A DNA stretch of 64,000 bases, taken from the NCBI RefSeq assembly GCF_026262505.1, contig NC_067204.1, positions 16,594,165 through 16,658,164 on the forward strand, written 5' to 3'. The notes below the pieces were generated by a model. The model ran no database searches. It had not been told where the DNA came from and worked only from the letters and a program-made list of their open reading frames with translations. The translations under genes were made by a program, and so were the position numbers. Below, piece after piece: positions 40,956 to 49,161 of this stretch (positions within the stretch are counted from its first letter, which is position 1; each line of letters opens with the position of its first letter). The DNA is from Trichomonas vaginalis G3. Its lineage: Eukaryota > Parabasalia > Trichomonadida > Trichomonadidae.

Positions 40956-41798
40956 ATGCTTCCAATAGAAAAAGAAAATTCAAGAGTTGCTACAACAAAC
41001 CATTAGATGAACTTTTTACTAATGTCGGTCAAAAGTTTGAGACAGATACCGTAAAGCATGAAGGCTATCGTTTTGACTACCCATTAAGATGGTTAAGAGA
41101 CCCATCGGTCACAAAAGCTATTGGCTTTCGTAGAATAAAGTTCATTCAGAAGCCATACATGGTTTCCCATTTACGGTCGGTTTTGAAGTTCGATACTATA
41201 ACAAAGAAAAAACGTATGTATGAGAAATTTGAACAAGGAAAACTTTTACAAGTGAATTTGCTTATAAACTTAGAAACAACTCTTCATGCTTTTCAAAAAA
41301 AATAAACGATATCTATATTGAATATGCAAACCAGTTTAACATTGACGAAGGAAATACCATCTCGATATTATTTATGACAGGAAAAATGCAACTGTTAAAA
41401 TCAATAAAATAGAAGACCTTGGAGAAAACGTTTATATTTCTACAAAATATAACAACTTGGCATGGTATAGATTTATGAGGATGTTAAATCAGCCTGCAGC
41501 ATATCCAGTACACCCGGACTATTATGAAGTCGAAAACTCTAATGGAACATATGAAAATATTTTCGACCCAGATGCTATTATTGTTCATGCTTCATTTTCT
41601 GGCGCCCAAACTCTTTCTTATGTCTGATGAATGATTTTTACGAAAAACCTAAAAGTTATATGAACCACCAAGTGGAAGTATTTCAGACTTTCAAGTATGG
41701 TTTACTACAGATGAAGAAAAAGAATAATTCCATTATACCATGCGTTTTACTTAGAACTTAGTTTCATATACAACTACTATCGAACGATAAAAATATAA
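40956..41798 (+). pseudogene. Decayed paralogue of the 286-aa protein
   Basis: Shares LDELFTNVGQ, FDYPLRWLRDPSVTKAIGFR and FDPDAIIVHASFSG with the gene at 33864-34724 and has the same ending (ELSFIYNYY). It is clearly older or less constrained, with several breaks. Its start lies 19 bases from the divergent fibre gene. Confidence 0.75.
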
Positions 41799-41809
41799 CT
41801 TTTTAATAC

Positions 41810-42060
41810 GGTTGAGGTGTTGGATTTGGTTGCCAACATAGACTGTGGTGGCAGGTTCAGGCTGTTGTATTACAGGAGCTTGCTTCTTCTGGTTCAGGGT
41901 CTTTAGGTATAATACCAACAAACTGACCTACTCTTTTACCAATATTTTTGACACCGTTCCATACTCCTCTTCCGACAGATTTTATTCCATTCCATATACC
42001 TCTTCCAACATTTCGAAAAGAAGTTCCTATCTTACTGAAGAAACCATTTTACTATATGTA
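41810..42060 (-). pseudogene. Remnant of a small amphipathic virion-like protein
   Basis: The visible frame reads FRNVGRGIWNGIKSVGRGVW then NGVKNIGKRVGQFVGIIP: a repeated VGRG(I/V)WNG(I/V)K pattern in which Gly, bulky hydrophobic and basic residues alternate. Such amphipathic stretches occur in small capsid-internal, membrane-active proteins of DNA viruses; this is analogy. A Pro/Glu-rich tail follows. The gene looks broken. Confidence 0.45.
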
Positions 42061-42069
42061 AAAATCTAA

Positions 42070-42426
42070 TGTCCGCCTAGTCTTTTACGTTTCCTGTTGA
42101 GTTCCATAGCATTCTTTAACTGGAGCTCATACATTCTGTTTTCCTCTGGTAGAAACATATTCTGGTCAACTCCTGTGTTCGCGTCATCTGCATAAAGTTG
42201 TTTATATCCCACTTCAGGGTTTGTATAAAAACTCTTTCCATCTCATATTTGCATACCATGGTGGCAAACCTAACGCAGCGTCATTTGACATGGCAGTTTG
42301 CATTTGTACATCTGTTGGCACTTGACCATAGTTTGCCATTGCAGTTTGTATTCTAACTTCATTTGGAATATTCTCTGGGTTTGGTTGTCCAGGTTGCTGT
42401 GCATTCGCTAAGTTCTGTGCGTCCAT
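42070..42426 (-). pseudogene. Small Maverick protein, broken
   Basis: Starts MDAQNLANAQQPGQPNPENI with two MQTAMSN/IQTAMAN-type repeats, and ends with ENRMYELQLKNAMELNRKR. Function unknown. It looks broken, about once. The start has the ATTAAATG context of the gene at 34724. Confidence 0.45.
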
Positions 42427-42449
42427 TTAATATTAGATAAAAATATCTC

Positions 42450-42584
42450 TTACGAAGTACATATACTGAACATTTGCAGGCATTGGTTCATCTTCATATT
42501 CTCTGTACTTTTCCTGCCACGTCCAAATAAATAAATGACACAATGGAAAAAACCTAAAACAAGTAGTCCTATTTCAAACCACAT
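42450..42584 (-). CDS. Possible 44-aa single-span membrane protein
   Basis: Begins MWFEIGLLVLGFFHCVIYLF, a clear hydrophobic span, followed by a short basic tail. Its first bases overlap the end of the methyltransferase gene. Small membrane proteins are common in virus-like elements, but the frame is short and may be incomplete. Confidence 0.35.
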   Translation of the reverse strand: MWFEIGLLVLGFFHCVIYLFGRGRKSTENMKMNQCLQMFSICTS

Positions 42585-43387
42585 TTACTTACTAATAAAA
42601 TTTCTTTATTGTGACACTTTCTCCAGTTTATAGGACCTCTCTCATATTCTATCTTGTCATATATAAACTCATAGTCATGTATGTCCTCTAACCATCTCAT
42701 AACGGTTTCCAAACCACTTTTATCGGATGTAAAGTAAAAGCATGGATGGTTATATATAACGTCTAAAGTTTCTAAAGAGTCTCTCAAAGTCCAGTCTACT
42801 TGGTATTGAAAATCCCATGTGTTATAGAACGGCGGGTCCACTATAAAGAAAACATTTTCCTTGTCTTTATATTTTTCATACAACTCTGTCCAATGACATC
42901 TCACAAACTCTATACCCTCAATATATTTTTCTATGTCCTCTTTGAAAACATTTGTATAGTTAAGATATAAAACTTTTGACATGAGTGTTTCAATGTCATG
43001 AACTCTTATAGCACCACTATATAATAGTCTAGCAGATATACTATCCCAGTCTATATATTCTGCTTTTTTCAAAACCTCTCTCACAATATTTTTCTTATCT
43101 AATGGTATACGTTCCATCTTACCTATAGGTATCTTTTCTTTTAACTCTTTCAATATATTGTTTGTGTCTGGAATATGTTTGAGACGGTCCATATAGTTGT
43201 CGAAGTCATTGCATATAATCTTTGAGTCTGGGAATATTGTATGACATAAATGGGATATATAGAAACTTCCACCGAACAAATCTACAAATGTTAGACCATT
43301 CGGTAGTTTCTTAAGTTCTCTCAATATAATATCTTTACATCTACTCTTATTTCCAAAGAACGGTAACGGTGGTTTTGTAAAATTCAT
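42569..43387 (-). CDS. DNA adenine N6-methyltransferase, D12 class (Dam-like)
   Basis: 272 residues. PPLPFFGNKSRCKDII at 6-21 is the conserved opening of D12-class enzymes, FVDLFGGSF (34-42) is the S-adenosylmethionine-binding motif I, and DPPFYNT (184-190) is the catalytic DPPY-type motif. The enzyme would methylate adenine in DNA, as Dam of bacteria and phages does. N6-methyladenine has been reported in trichomonad DNA, so the product may act on element or host DNA. The gene lies next to the right end. The frame is whole and all motifs are present; the target sequence cannot be read from the protein. Confidence 0.88.
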   Translation of the reverse strand: MNFTKPPLPFFGNKSRCKDIILRELKKLPNGLTFVDLFGGSFYISHLCHTIFPDSKIICNDFDNYMDRLKHIPDTNNILKELKEKIPIGKMERIPLDKKNIVREVLKKAEYIDWDSISARLLYSGAIRVHDIETLMSKVLYLNYTNVFKEDIEKYIEGIEFVRCHWTELYEKYKDKENVFFIVDPPFYNTWDFQYQVDWTLRDSLETLDVIYNHPCFYFTSDKSGLETVMRWLEDIHDYEFIYDKIEYERGPINWRKCHNKEILLVSKCGLK

Positions 43388-43610
43388 TTATATATAATAA
43401 TAAAAATGTTTTTACCCGAAAAGTGACAGAAAAGTGACAAAACATGAAAACATATATAATTTGTGAAAAGTGACACATTATATAATGTTTTCGACCCAGA
43501 AGAAGGCTTCTTCCCAGAAGCAATGGAGGAGGAAGAAGAGGAGGAGGAAATACAAGACTCTATCCAAGAAGAGTCCTCCGAATTCACACCAGAAGACTAA
43601 CAATTTTCCG
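43388..43610 (+). other. Subterminal region with GAAAAGTGACA iterons and a small acidic frame
   Basis: GAAAAGTGACA or AAAAGTGACA occurs three times (43418-43475), a pattern fit for a protein-binding or replication site near the element end. A frame at 43484-43600 ends with FDPEEGFFPEAMEEEEEEEE and TPED; it may be the acidic tail of a lost gene. I cannot assign either. Confidence 0.4.
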
Positions 43611-43764
43611 AATAAAAACTTCATTTATACTAAACATCTTCGGGGCTAGAGGGCGCAACGCGCCTGGAAGCCCCACTCACCTGACCTAAGTAGCCGCCAT
43701 TCGGCCCCAAAAATGGCGTATTATTCTATTTTTAAACGGTCATGGCGTAAAACCGTCGCATCCC
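43611..43764 (-). repeat. Right terminal region of the Maverick
   Basis: Read inward on the minus strand it runs GGGATGCG, ACGCCATGACCG, GGCCGAATGGCGG, then one copy of the GC-rich hairpin unit (43617-43672). The left end has the same order, but stretched by inserts (15340, 16970, 17023 and 19450-20038). Confidence 0.75.
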
Positions 43765-43985
43765 TAATGAGATCTACAAGTGAAATTGTTGAAATATTAA
43801 TTTCTCATGATGCCGAAATCAATCCTTTAATGAGTGGAGCTACTCCTCTTGATCTCGCTATTTTGCGCGAAAAAACAGATTTTAAAAAATATCTCGGACT
43901 CAAAGATTATCATGACCCCTCAAAAGAAGCAAAGAAAATACAAACTCTCTTAAAATTGCATGGAGGTAAAACTAATTTGAAATAG
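43765..43985 (+). pseudogene. 3' part of the interrupted ankyrin gene
   Basis: The frame continues the left part: LMRSTSEIVEILISHDAEIN, then LDLAILREKTDFKKYLGLKD and a final helical tail (EAKKIQTLLKLHGGKTN), stop TAG. Together with 13947-15339 this would be an ankyrin protein of about 530 residues before the insertion. The first 12 bases duplicate 15328-15339. A TAAA poly(A)-like signal lies about 10 bases after the stop. Unlikely to be expressed by itself. Confidence 0.85.
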
Positions 43986-44072
43986 ACTCTATAAAAAATA
44001 TAACTAAATGTTGTACATAGAAGCTTTTCCAAAAAAAAATGAAACGTATTTGATTATTTGGAATATTTTCAG

Positions 44073-44350
44073 TTAATGGTGCACCCTTGTTTAAGGTTTT
44101 ATTTTCTATGCCTCTTCACGCCCGTATATCTCTTTTTGAGAGAGTGTCAGAAAGTGGTAATTGCACCCTTAAATTGAATAAACTTGAAATCATATTCTTC
44201 GCATGTAAACCTTTGAGGGAATTGAAAGGTCCAAATATCAAGAATACATTTGCATAAAAATTAAGGTTAATTTCAATGACGCTTCACGCCAGTTGTCAAA
44301 AATTTGAATCAAAGTCAGATGGGCGTAAGTGCAGCCTTAAAAAAATTAAT
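44073..44350. repeat. Dispersed MITE-like repeat, copy 1
   Basis: The right 200 bases (44138-44340) are an inverted, diverged copy of 51745-51905; the best 80 bases agree in roughly nine of ten positions. The end GGGCGTAAGTGCAGCCTTAA is also seen, slightly changed, near 58275. A related GGTGCACCC/TTGCACCCTTAA pair lies at 44079 and 44162. No gene in the 500 bases between the ankyrin stop and Elp3. Confidence 0.6.
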
Positions 44351-44491
44351 AATAATATAAGTTTTAGTTGAAGAAAAAAAAGTATCTACACCATAATTAA
44401 AACTTTCCAAAGTTGGTGTTAATATATAATAATTCTATAAAAAAATTCAACAATAAAATAAAAAATATATATATAAAAATAAAAATAATTC

Positions 44492-46105
44492 TTATTCGAA
44501 ATCCTTGACCATGTAAGCGCCTTCCAATCTGTATCCGAGCTTCTTGTAGTAATCTCTGACACCGATACCAGAAATAACAGCGAGTCTCTTTGATCCGTGC
44601 TCTTCAACAGTGATTCTCTCTGCTTCTGCCATCAACTGAGCTCCGTATCCTTTGTGCTGGTACCTGGAAAGGTCCTTTTGGTCGATAGGAACAACCTGTC
44701 CGTACACGTGTAATTCTCTGACCAAAGAAGCTCCTTGTAACTCATCTCTGAATGTGTCTCCTGGTGCTCTGAGTCTTACAAGGCCAATGAGGATGTCGTT
44801 GTCTGTGTCTTCGTATGAGAGAACTGTTTCCCAGCCATCGTCGGCCATGAAGTCTCTTCTGACCAATTCGACCTTGTCTGGCTTGATTTTGTCTCTGATT
44901 TCGGTAATGCCGACCTCTCTTGCGCGGACATCTCTTGCACGACCGCCTCTCTGGAGCAATCTCTTCATGGCGATGTCTCTCAAGTTGCCGTTCTCGACAC
45001 CGGCGGAAACTAATGTCATTGGGACATCTCTTTGGATACGGAAAACTCTGACCCATGGTGGAACAAGGCGGAGGATCTCTGAGATCAATGTAATTAACTC
45101 GTCTGGATCTAATGGAACGTATGTCTTGTCAACCCATTGATCGTATAACATTGTTCCTCTCATAACGAGAGTTGGGTAGAGCTTGAGTCCGTCTGGACGC
45201 CAGTATGGGTTTTCGAATAATTCAACGAAACCATCGATATCGCGTTCGAAATCTGTATGTGGAAGATTTGGCATCATATGAGCCGTAACTTTGAGTCCGG
45301 AACGACGGCAATCTCTGAAGGAACGAGCAACATCGTCGCCACCGTGTCCTCTGCCGACATACCAAAGAACATCTTCCCAGACAGTTTGTAAACCGATTTC
45401 AACTCTTGTTGTACCGTAAGTAAGCATGTCATCGATATGTTCAGCGAAACAGTAGTCAGGACGTGTCTCAATTGTGAGTGCGACGGCTCTATCTGTTGAG
45501 CATTCAGCATATGTTGTTGCTTCCTTAACAGAGTGGGCTACGTGACCTGTAACACCAGCGTACATTCCGATGATGAAGTTGTCACGATATTCCTTTTCAA
45601 GAGAAAGGAAAGTACCACCCATCAAAATGAGCTCGAGTTTGACAGCAGAGTGTCCAATACTGTTCAACTGGGCGATTCTGCCTCTGATCTGTGAGAATGG
45701 ATCGTACTTGGAACGAATGGCACGCATTGATGTTGGTTCATAACCTGTATACGACTGTGATGAGTAATCAAAGTCAGAGTCTGGGCCACCTGGACAGTAT
45801 GAACATGGATATCCGTTTGTTTCGACGTGTGGGCATCTATGTGGCTTGCACATGAATGCAATAACAGCGACGCCTGATGCTGTACGAACTGGTTTCTTTC
45901 TGATGAGTGGAAGGATACGCTCACGGTATTCGAGTGGAATAGCTTTGATGATTTCTGATGATCCGAGACCTCGACTTAAGTGATATTTACGTGCGATTTT
46001 GAATTTCTCGCGTTGTAAGTCTGGCTGATATCCCTTTTCATAGGAATTAATGAGATACTGGGCGAGCTCCGCGGCCGCCTTAAGGTTGTTTGGATCCTCG
46101 CTCAT
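44492..46105 (-). CDS. ELP3: Elongator complex protein 3 (radical SAM / acetyltransferase)
   Basis: 537 residues, the normal Elp3 length. The radical SAM part (about 85-360) has the cluster-binding series CKPHRC...YPCSYCPGG, then LILMGGTFLS and ALTIETRPDYC. The C-terminal acetyltransferase domain (about 380-537) has RELHVYGQVV and the acetyl-CoA loop QHKGYGAQLM, ending RDYYKKLGYRLEGAYMVKDF. Elp3 is the catalytic subunit of Elongator, which modifies wobble uridine in tRNA anticodons, and works in the cytoplasm. I start at MSEDPNNL (46105), because the frame upstream has no ATG and an initiator lies 30 bases before. The gene is complete. Confidence 0.97.
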   Translation of the reverse strand: MSEDPNNLKAAAELAQYLINSYEKGYQPDLQREKFKIARKYHLSRGLGSSEIIKAIPLEYRERILPLIRKKPVRTASGVAVIAFMCKPHRCPHVETNGYPCSYCPGGPDSDFDYSSQSYTGYEPTSMRAIRSKYDPFSQIRGRIAQLNSIGHSAVKLELILMGGTFLSLEKEYRDNFIIGMYAGVTGHVAHSVKEATTYAECSTDRAVALTIETRPDYCFAEHIDDMLTYGTTRVEIGLQTVWEDVLWYVGRGHGGDDVARSFRDCRRSGLKVTAHMMPNLPHTDFERDIDGFVELFENPYWRPDGLKLYPTLVMRGTMLYDQWVDKTYVPLDPDELITLISEILRLVPPWVRVFRIQRDVPMTLVSAGVENGNLRDIAMKRLLQRGGRARDVRAREVGITEIRDKIKPDKVELVRRDFMADDGWETVLSYEDTDNDILIGLVRLRAPGDTFRDELQGASLVRELHVYGQVVPIDQKDLSRYQHKGYGAQLMAEAERITVEEHGSKRLAVISGIGVRDYYKKLGYRLEGAYMVKDFE

Positions 46106-46613
46106 TTTTGATTTTGGGCAGAAATTCAAAAAAGTGACACGGTGGGAAAAGTGCAGAATTATCCCACAATTTGAAGAGCAATGACCAACTATAATTCTTG
46201 GTCAGTTTAATTCTCGTTCATTGTAAGTGCGTTACACGTTGAAGATAATAACGATTGAAGTATTGCTAAATTAGCATTATCAATTTTTTTCCCAAAATTA
46301 TTTAGTGGCTCATTGGGATTTAACATTGCCATTTAATATTAATTGTCCTTCTAACTTTTGTAAGATTGCTCAAAATGTACAATTTTACATTTTAAAAAAA
46401 TGAAAATTTGAAATTTATGTGCATTATATGTTTTCCATAAGAAATAATAGTGTTTTGTGGATATGTCTGTTCATATTTGTATGCATTGTTAGAAATGAAG
46501 CAAAAAATTATATAATTTTTGAAATCTGATTCTAAATAGCTAAAAAACATAAATATCTGTAATCTTTAATATAAACAATATGAACATAAAATGAACAATG
46601 TTACAAATCGATC
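46106..46613. other. Intergenic, Elp3 promoter side; otherwise nothing
   Basis: AT-rich spacer. The minus-strand initiator of Elp3 is at 46132-46137. I see no gene or RNA in the remainder. Confidence 0.6.
46132..46137 (-). promoter_or_regulatory. Initiator TCACTT of Elp3
   Basis: On the minus strand this reads TCACTT, the trichomonad initiator consensus, 30 bases from its A to the ATG at 46105. Confidence 0.55.
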
Positions 46614-47237
46614 TTAGAAGCAACAAGAAGAAATTCCTGGTTTTTCTAGTTTAATATCTGAAAGAATATCATCAAAGCGATCATTGCTTTCATTCCAGTT
46701 GTTGAGCTGCCTAATTGAAGGCAGAGAGTCATAGTATTTATGGGCGACTGTAATAAATGTTTCTTCTATCTTATGGCCGGACAATGCTGACGTCTCAAAG
46801 TACATAAATCCATTTTGCTTTGCATAATCCATAGCTTCTCCTTCTGAAACTGAGCGCTTAAAGAGATCTGATTTATTTCCGACAAGAACTTTGATTGATT
46901 CGGCTGGAGCTAAGTTCATTGCATCATCGATCCATTTTGAAAGTCCAACAAAAGAATCTCTGTTGCTGACATCAAATACAACGAAAACAGCCACAGAATT
47001 TCTAAAATATGAGCGTGTAATCGAACGAAAACGCTCCTGGCCTGCTGTATCCCAAAGTTGAATTCTGACTGGGGTACCTTTAATATCTATTGTGCGATTT
47101 CCAAATTCTAATGCGATTGTTTGCGGCTGAGCTTCATCAAAAACTTGTTCGCAGAACATTCTGCTCATTGAGGTTTTTCCAACAGCAGAATCACCTACGA
47201 GAATGAATTTAAATGTTAATGACGAACTTCCACTCAT
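46614..47237 (-). CDS. Rab-family small GTPase
   Basis: 207 residues with all guanine-nucleotide motifs: P-loop GDSAVGKTS (14-22), switch I threonine in PQTIALEF, WDTAGQERF (62-70), NKSD (about 121) and ETSAL (about 148). The C-terminus SSCCF gives a double-cysteine prenylation signal, so the protein should sit on a vesicle or organelle membrane. Rabs direct vesicle transport; trichomonads have very many, and I cannot place this one in a subgroup. It is divergent from the protease gene at 47340, with 102 bases between the two starts. The gene is complete. Confidence 0.95.
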   Translation of the reverse strand: MSGSSSLTFKFILVGDSAVGKTSMSRMFCEQVFDEAQPQTIALEFGNRTIDIKGTPVRIQLWDTAGQERFRSITRSYFRNSVAVFVVFDVSNRDSFVGLSKWIDDAMNLAPAESIKVLVGNKSDLFKRSVSEGEAMDYAKQNGFMYFETSALSGHKIEETFITVAHKYYDSLPSIRQLNNWNESNDRFDDILSDIKLEKPGISSCCF

Positions 47238-47339
47238 ATTTTTTGAATTTTTTGTTTTCAGCCAAAGTTTACATGATTATTTACATGTCAAAAAAAATAA
47301 TTATTATTTTTTTTTATTTCGGGACAAAATCTATAGATA

Positions 47340-48110
47340 ATGTTACTATTCTTTTCATTATTGTTACGAAATGTTGATCACACTATGCTAAAAGACTACA
47401 GTGACGTCAAGGTAGATCTCCCTTCTTATTATAATTTTTTGGAAGAATATCCTGAGTGTGACTTTGGTCCGTTATCTCAAAATTGCGGTTGTTGCTATAT
47501 TTTTTCAGCTGTCAAAACACTCTCACACAGATTTTGTCGTGCACTTCGACGCCAAATTTTACTTTCAACACAATATTTAATTGCATGCGATCTTTCAAAT
47601 CTTGGATGCAACGGTGGTAACGAAAAAGCTGTATTTTACTACTTAGAAAATCATGGAACTCCAGAATTAGATTGCCAACCATGGCAAGAAATTAGATCCT
47701 ACGAACCAAAGGTATGCACTAAATGTGTTGATGACAAACCATTTAAACTTTACCATGCAAAAATGCGTAGTACAAGAGTTATTCATGGAATTGAAAATAT
47801 CAAGAAAGCAATTTACTTGGAAGGTCCTCTCAGTGCGTCCGTGATTAGTGATTATGGGTTTACATGGTATAGAGAAGGTCTTTATCGAACTCAAGTTTCC
47901 AGTGATGAATACAATGACGCTTCAAACCATACAGTTGAAATTCATGGATGGGGTACTTTTGACAATGGAACAGAGTATTGGATTGTTCAAAATGCTTTCG
48001 GACCTAGATGGGGCTGTAGTGGACTAATGAAAATGCAAATGGGTGTCAATGCAGGATATATTGAATCTTATATGCTTTCTGTCGAGCCAGAGCTTTCTGA
48101 TGCTAACTGA
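47340..48110 (+). CDS. Papain-family (C1A) cysteine protease, cathepsin-like
   Basis: 256 residues. Catalytic cysteine C52 in SQNCGCCYIFSAV, the GCNGG block at 89-93, histidine H197 in NHTVEIHGWG and asparagine N218 in QNAFGPRWG. The glutamine of the oxyanion hole is probably Q47, one residue closer to the cysteine than usual. A hydrophobic start (MLLFFSLLL) suggests a signal peptide; the classical pro-domain of 80-100 residues is absent, as in cathepsin X-like enzymes with short pro-parts. Trp, normal after the active cysteine, is Tyr here. The product is probably secreted or lysosomal. Activity is likely but not certain. Confidence 0.9.
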   Translation: MLLFFSLLLRNVDHTMLKDYSDVKVDLPSYYNFLEEYPECDFGPLSQNCGCCYIFSAVKTLSHRFCRALRRQILLSTQYLIACDLSNLGCNGGNEKAVFYYLENHGTPELDCQPWQEIRSYEPKVCTKCVDDKPFKLYHAKMRSTRVIHGIENIKKAIYLEGPLSASVISDYGFTWYREGLYRTQVSSDEYNDASNHTVEIHGWGTFDNGTEYWIVQNAFGPRWGCSGLMKMQMGVNAGYIESYMLSVEPELSDAN

Positions 48111-48275
48111 AACACAGATTAATTTTACAAAGATAATTCCATTTGTTATTTTGATTTAATATTTTGTTATTGTATGTGTTAAAAAGAATATATTTTAAAT
48201 ATTTCTCGATTTTGTTCACATTCTAATTATTTTTTTATTTTTTGACATGTAAAGTGTTAATTTTATATAAAAATT

Positions 48276-48629
48276 ATGAGTGAAAAACAAACTGCAGCAC
48301 AGATTCTTGATACAGAAATTCTTTCATGCTGCAAAACTCTTGACTCAGTAACTCAAAAGCAACTCGTATCTGTTAAAAAGGACCAAGAACAAATTCTTCA
48401 AAAAATGGCTTTAATAATTTCAGAGTTCGAACAGATTCAAGGAAAGCTTCCAAAAGAGGACTTACAAGCTAGCATACAAAATATCAACAAGATTTGTGAA
48501 AGACTTGAAACAGCTAAAAAGAGGATTCAAAATATTGTTCAAAGAGCTGAAACAATGAAACTTGCTCTTGATTATCAGCCACCTGTTGTCAAAACGTCGC
48601 CATACTATGTTATGGAAACTTATACATAA
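48276..48629 (+). CDS. Small coiled-coil protein
   Basis: 117 residues, nearly all alpha-helical. Heptads run from about 15 to 100 (VTQKQLVSVKKDQEQILQKM, ICERLETAKKRIQNIVQRAE), followed by a short Pro-rich tail ending SPYYVMETYT. No membrane span or signal. Size and pattern resemble small subunits of BLOC-1/BORC-type complexes (for example snapin), but the sequence does not prove this. It is an independent gene with AT-rich flanks and a complete frame. Confidence 0.7.
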   Translation: MSEKQTAAQILDTEILSCCKTLDSVTQKQLVSVKKDQEQILQKMALIISEFEQIQGKLPKEDLQASIQNINKICERLETAKKRIQNIVQRAETMKLALDYQPPVVKTSPYYVMETYT

Positions 48630-49161
48630 TTTTTAATTATTATCTTATATCAAATCTACTAGTATCTCAAAATTATAAGGATAACCAGTGATATCATTCA
48701 TTCTATGAATAATTTTTTGTAAATTATATATGTTTATTCTAAACGCTTTTTCTTTTACAATTTATCTTATGCATATAAGATTTTCGCTCATTAAGCACCA
48801 ATAGTATCATTCATTATGCTTTTTTAAAAGGTAGAAATTAAAAAGATGAAATAGACAATATTTACAGGGCAATTGAATAAGTGCATGGAAACATTGAATC
48901 TTGTTGGGAAATGACAATTGTAATATCCCATTTAGTAAAGCTGAGTTTAATTTATGAAATAAAATTGAATAAAATTATTCCCTTGGCTTTAAACACATTT
49001 CCCCGATCCTGTAGTAGTTCATCATTACGCATGCTGTAATTATCAATATTTCGGGTAAATGCGGATCCGATAAAGCTTTTTTTACTTCTTCCTCCGGTTA
49101 GATAAGCTTCCTACCACCATTGTTAAGATAAAAAAATTAAAACTTTTGTGGATAATGAGAT
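48630..49161. other. Intergenic, nothing recognised
   Basis: AT-rich spacer between the coiled-coil gene and the BspA-like pseudogene. I see no gene, RNA or repeat. Confidence 0.5.

Larger units (their letters stand above)
15340..43764. mobile_element. Maverick/Polinton fossil, 28.4 kb including nested inserts
   Basis: This is a virus-like DNA element inserted in an ankyrin gene, with matching ends (GGGATGCG at 15340-15347, CGCATCCC at 43757-43764). The similarity resumes deeper in: a GCCGAATGGCGG block and a 56-base GC-rich block occur at 16970-17070 and, inverted, at 43611-43706. The left end has been enlarged by nested elements and tandem repeats. Parts: 1107-aa protein, major capsid, penton-like capsid, SF3 helicase, packaging ATPase, KilA-N proteins, PolB segment, integrase, tail-fibre-like protein, adenine methyltransferase and many small genes. 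At least ten genes are broken, so the copy is not whole. Many genes are still open, which points to a fairly recent origin. No cysteine protease was found. Confidence 0.9.

Noticed and set aside
13947-43985. The 28 kb gap in the ankyrin gene as an intron
   Set aside because: Trichomonad introns are short with a strict GYAYGT start and ACTAACACACAG end; neither is at the junctions, and the junctions carry a target duplication.
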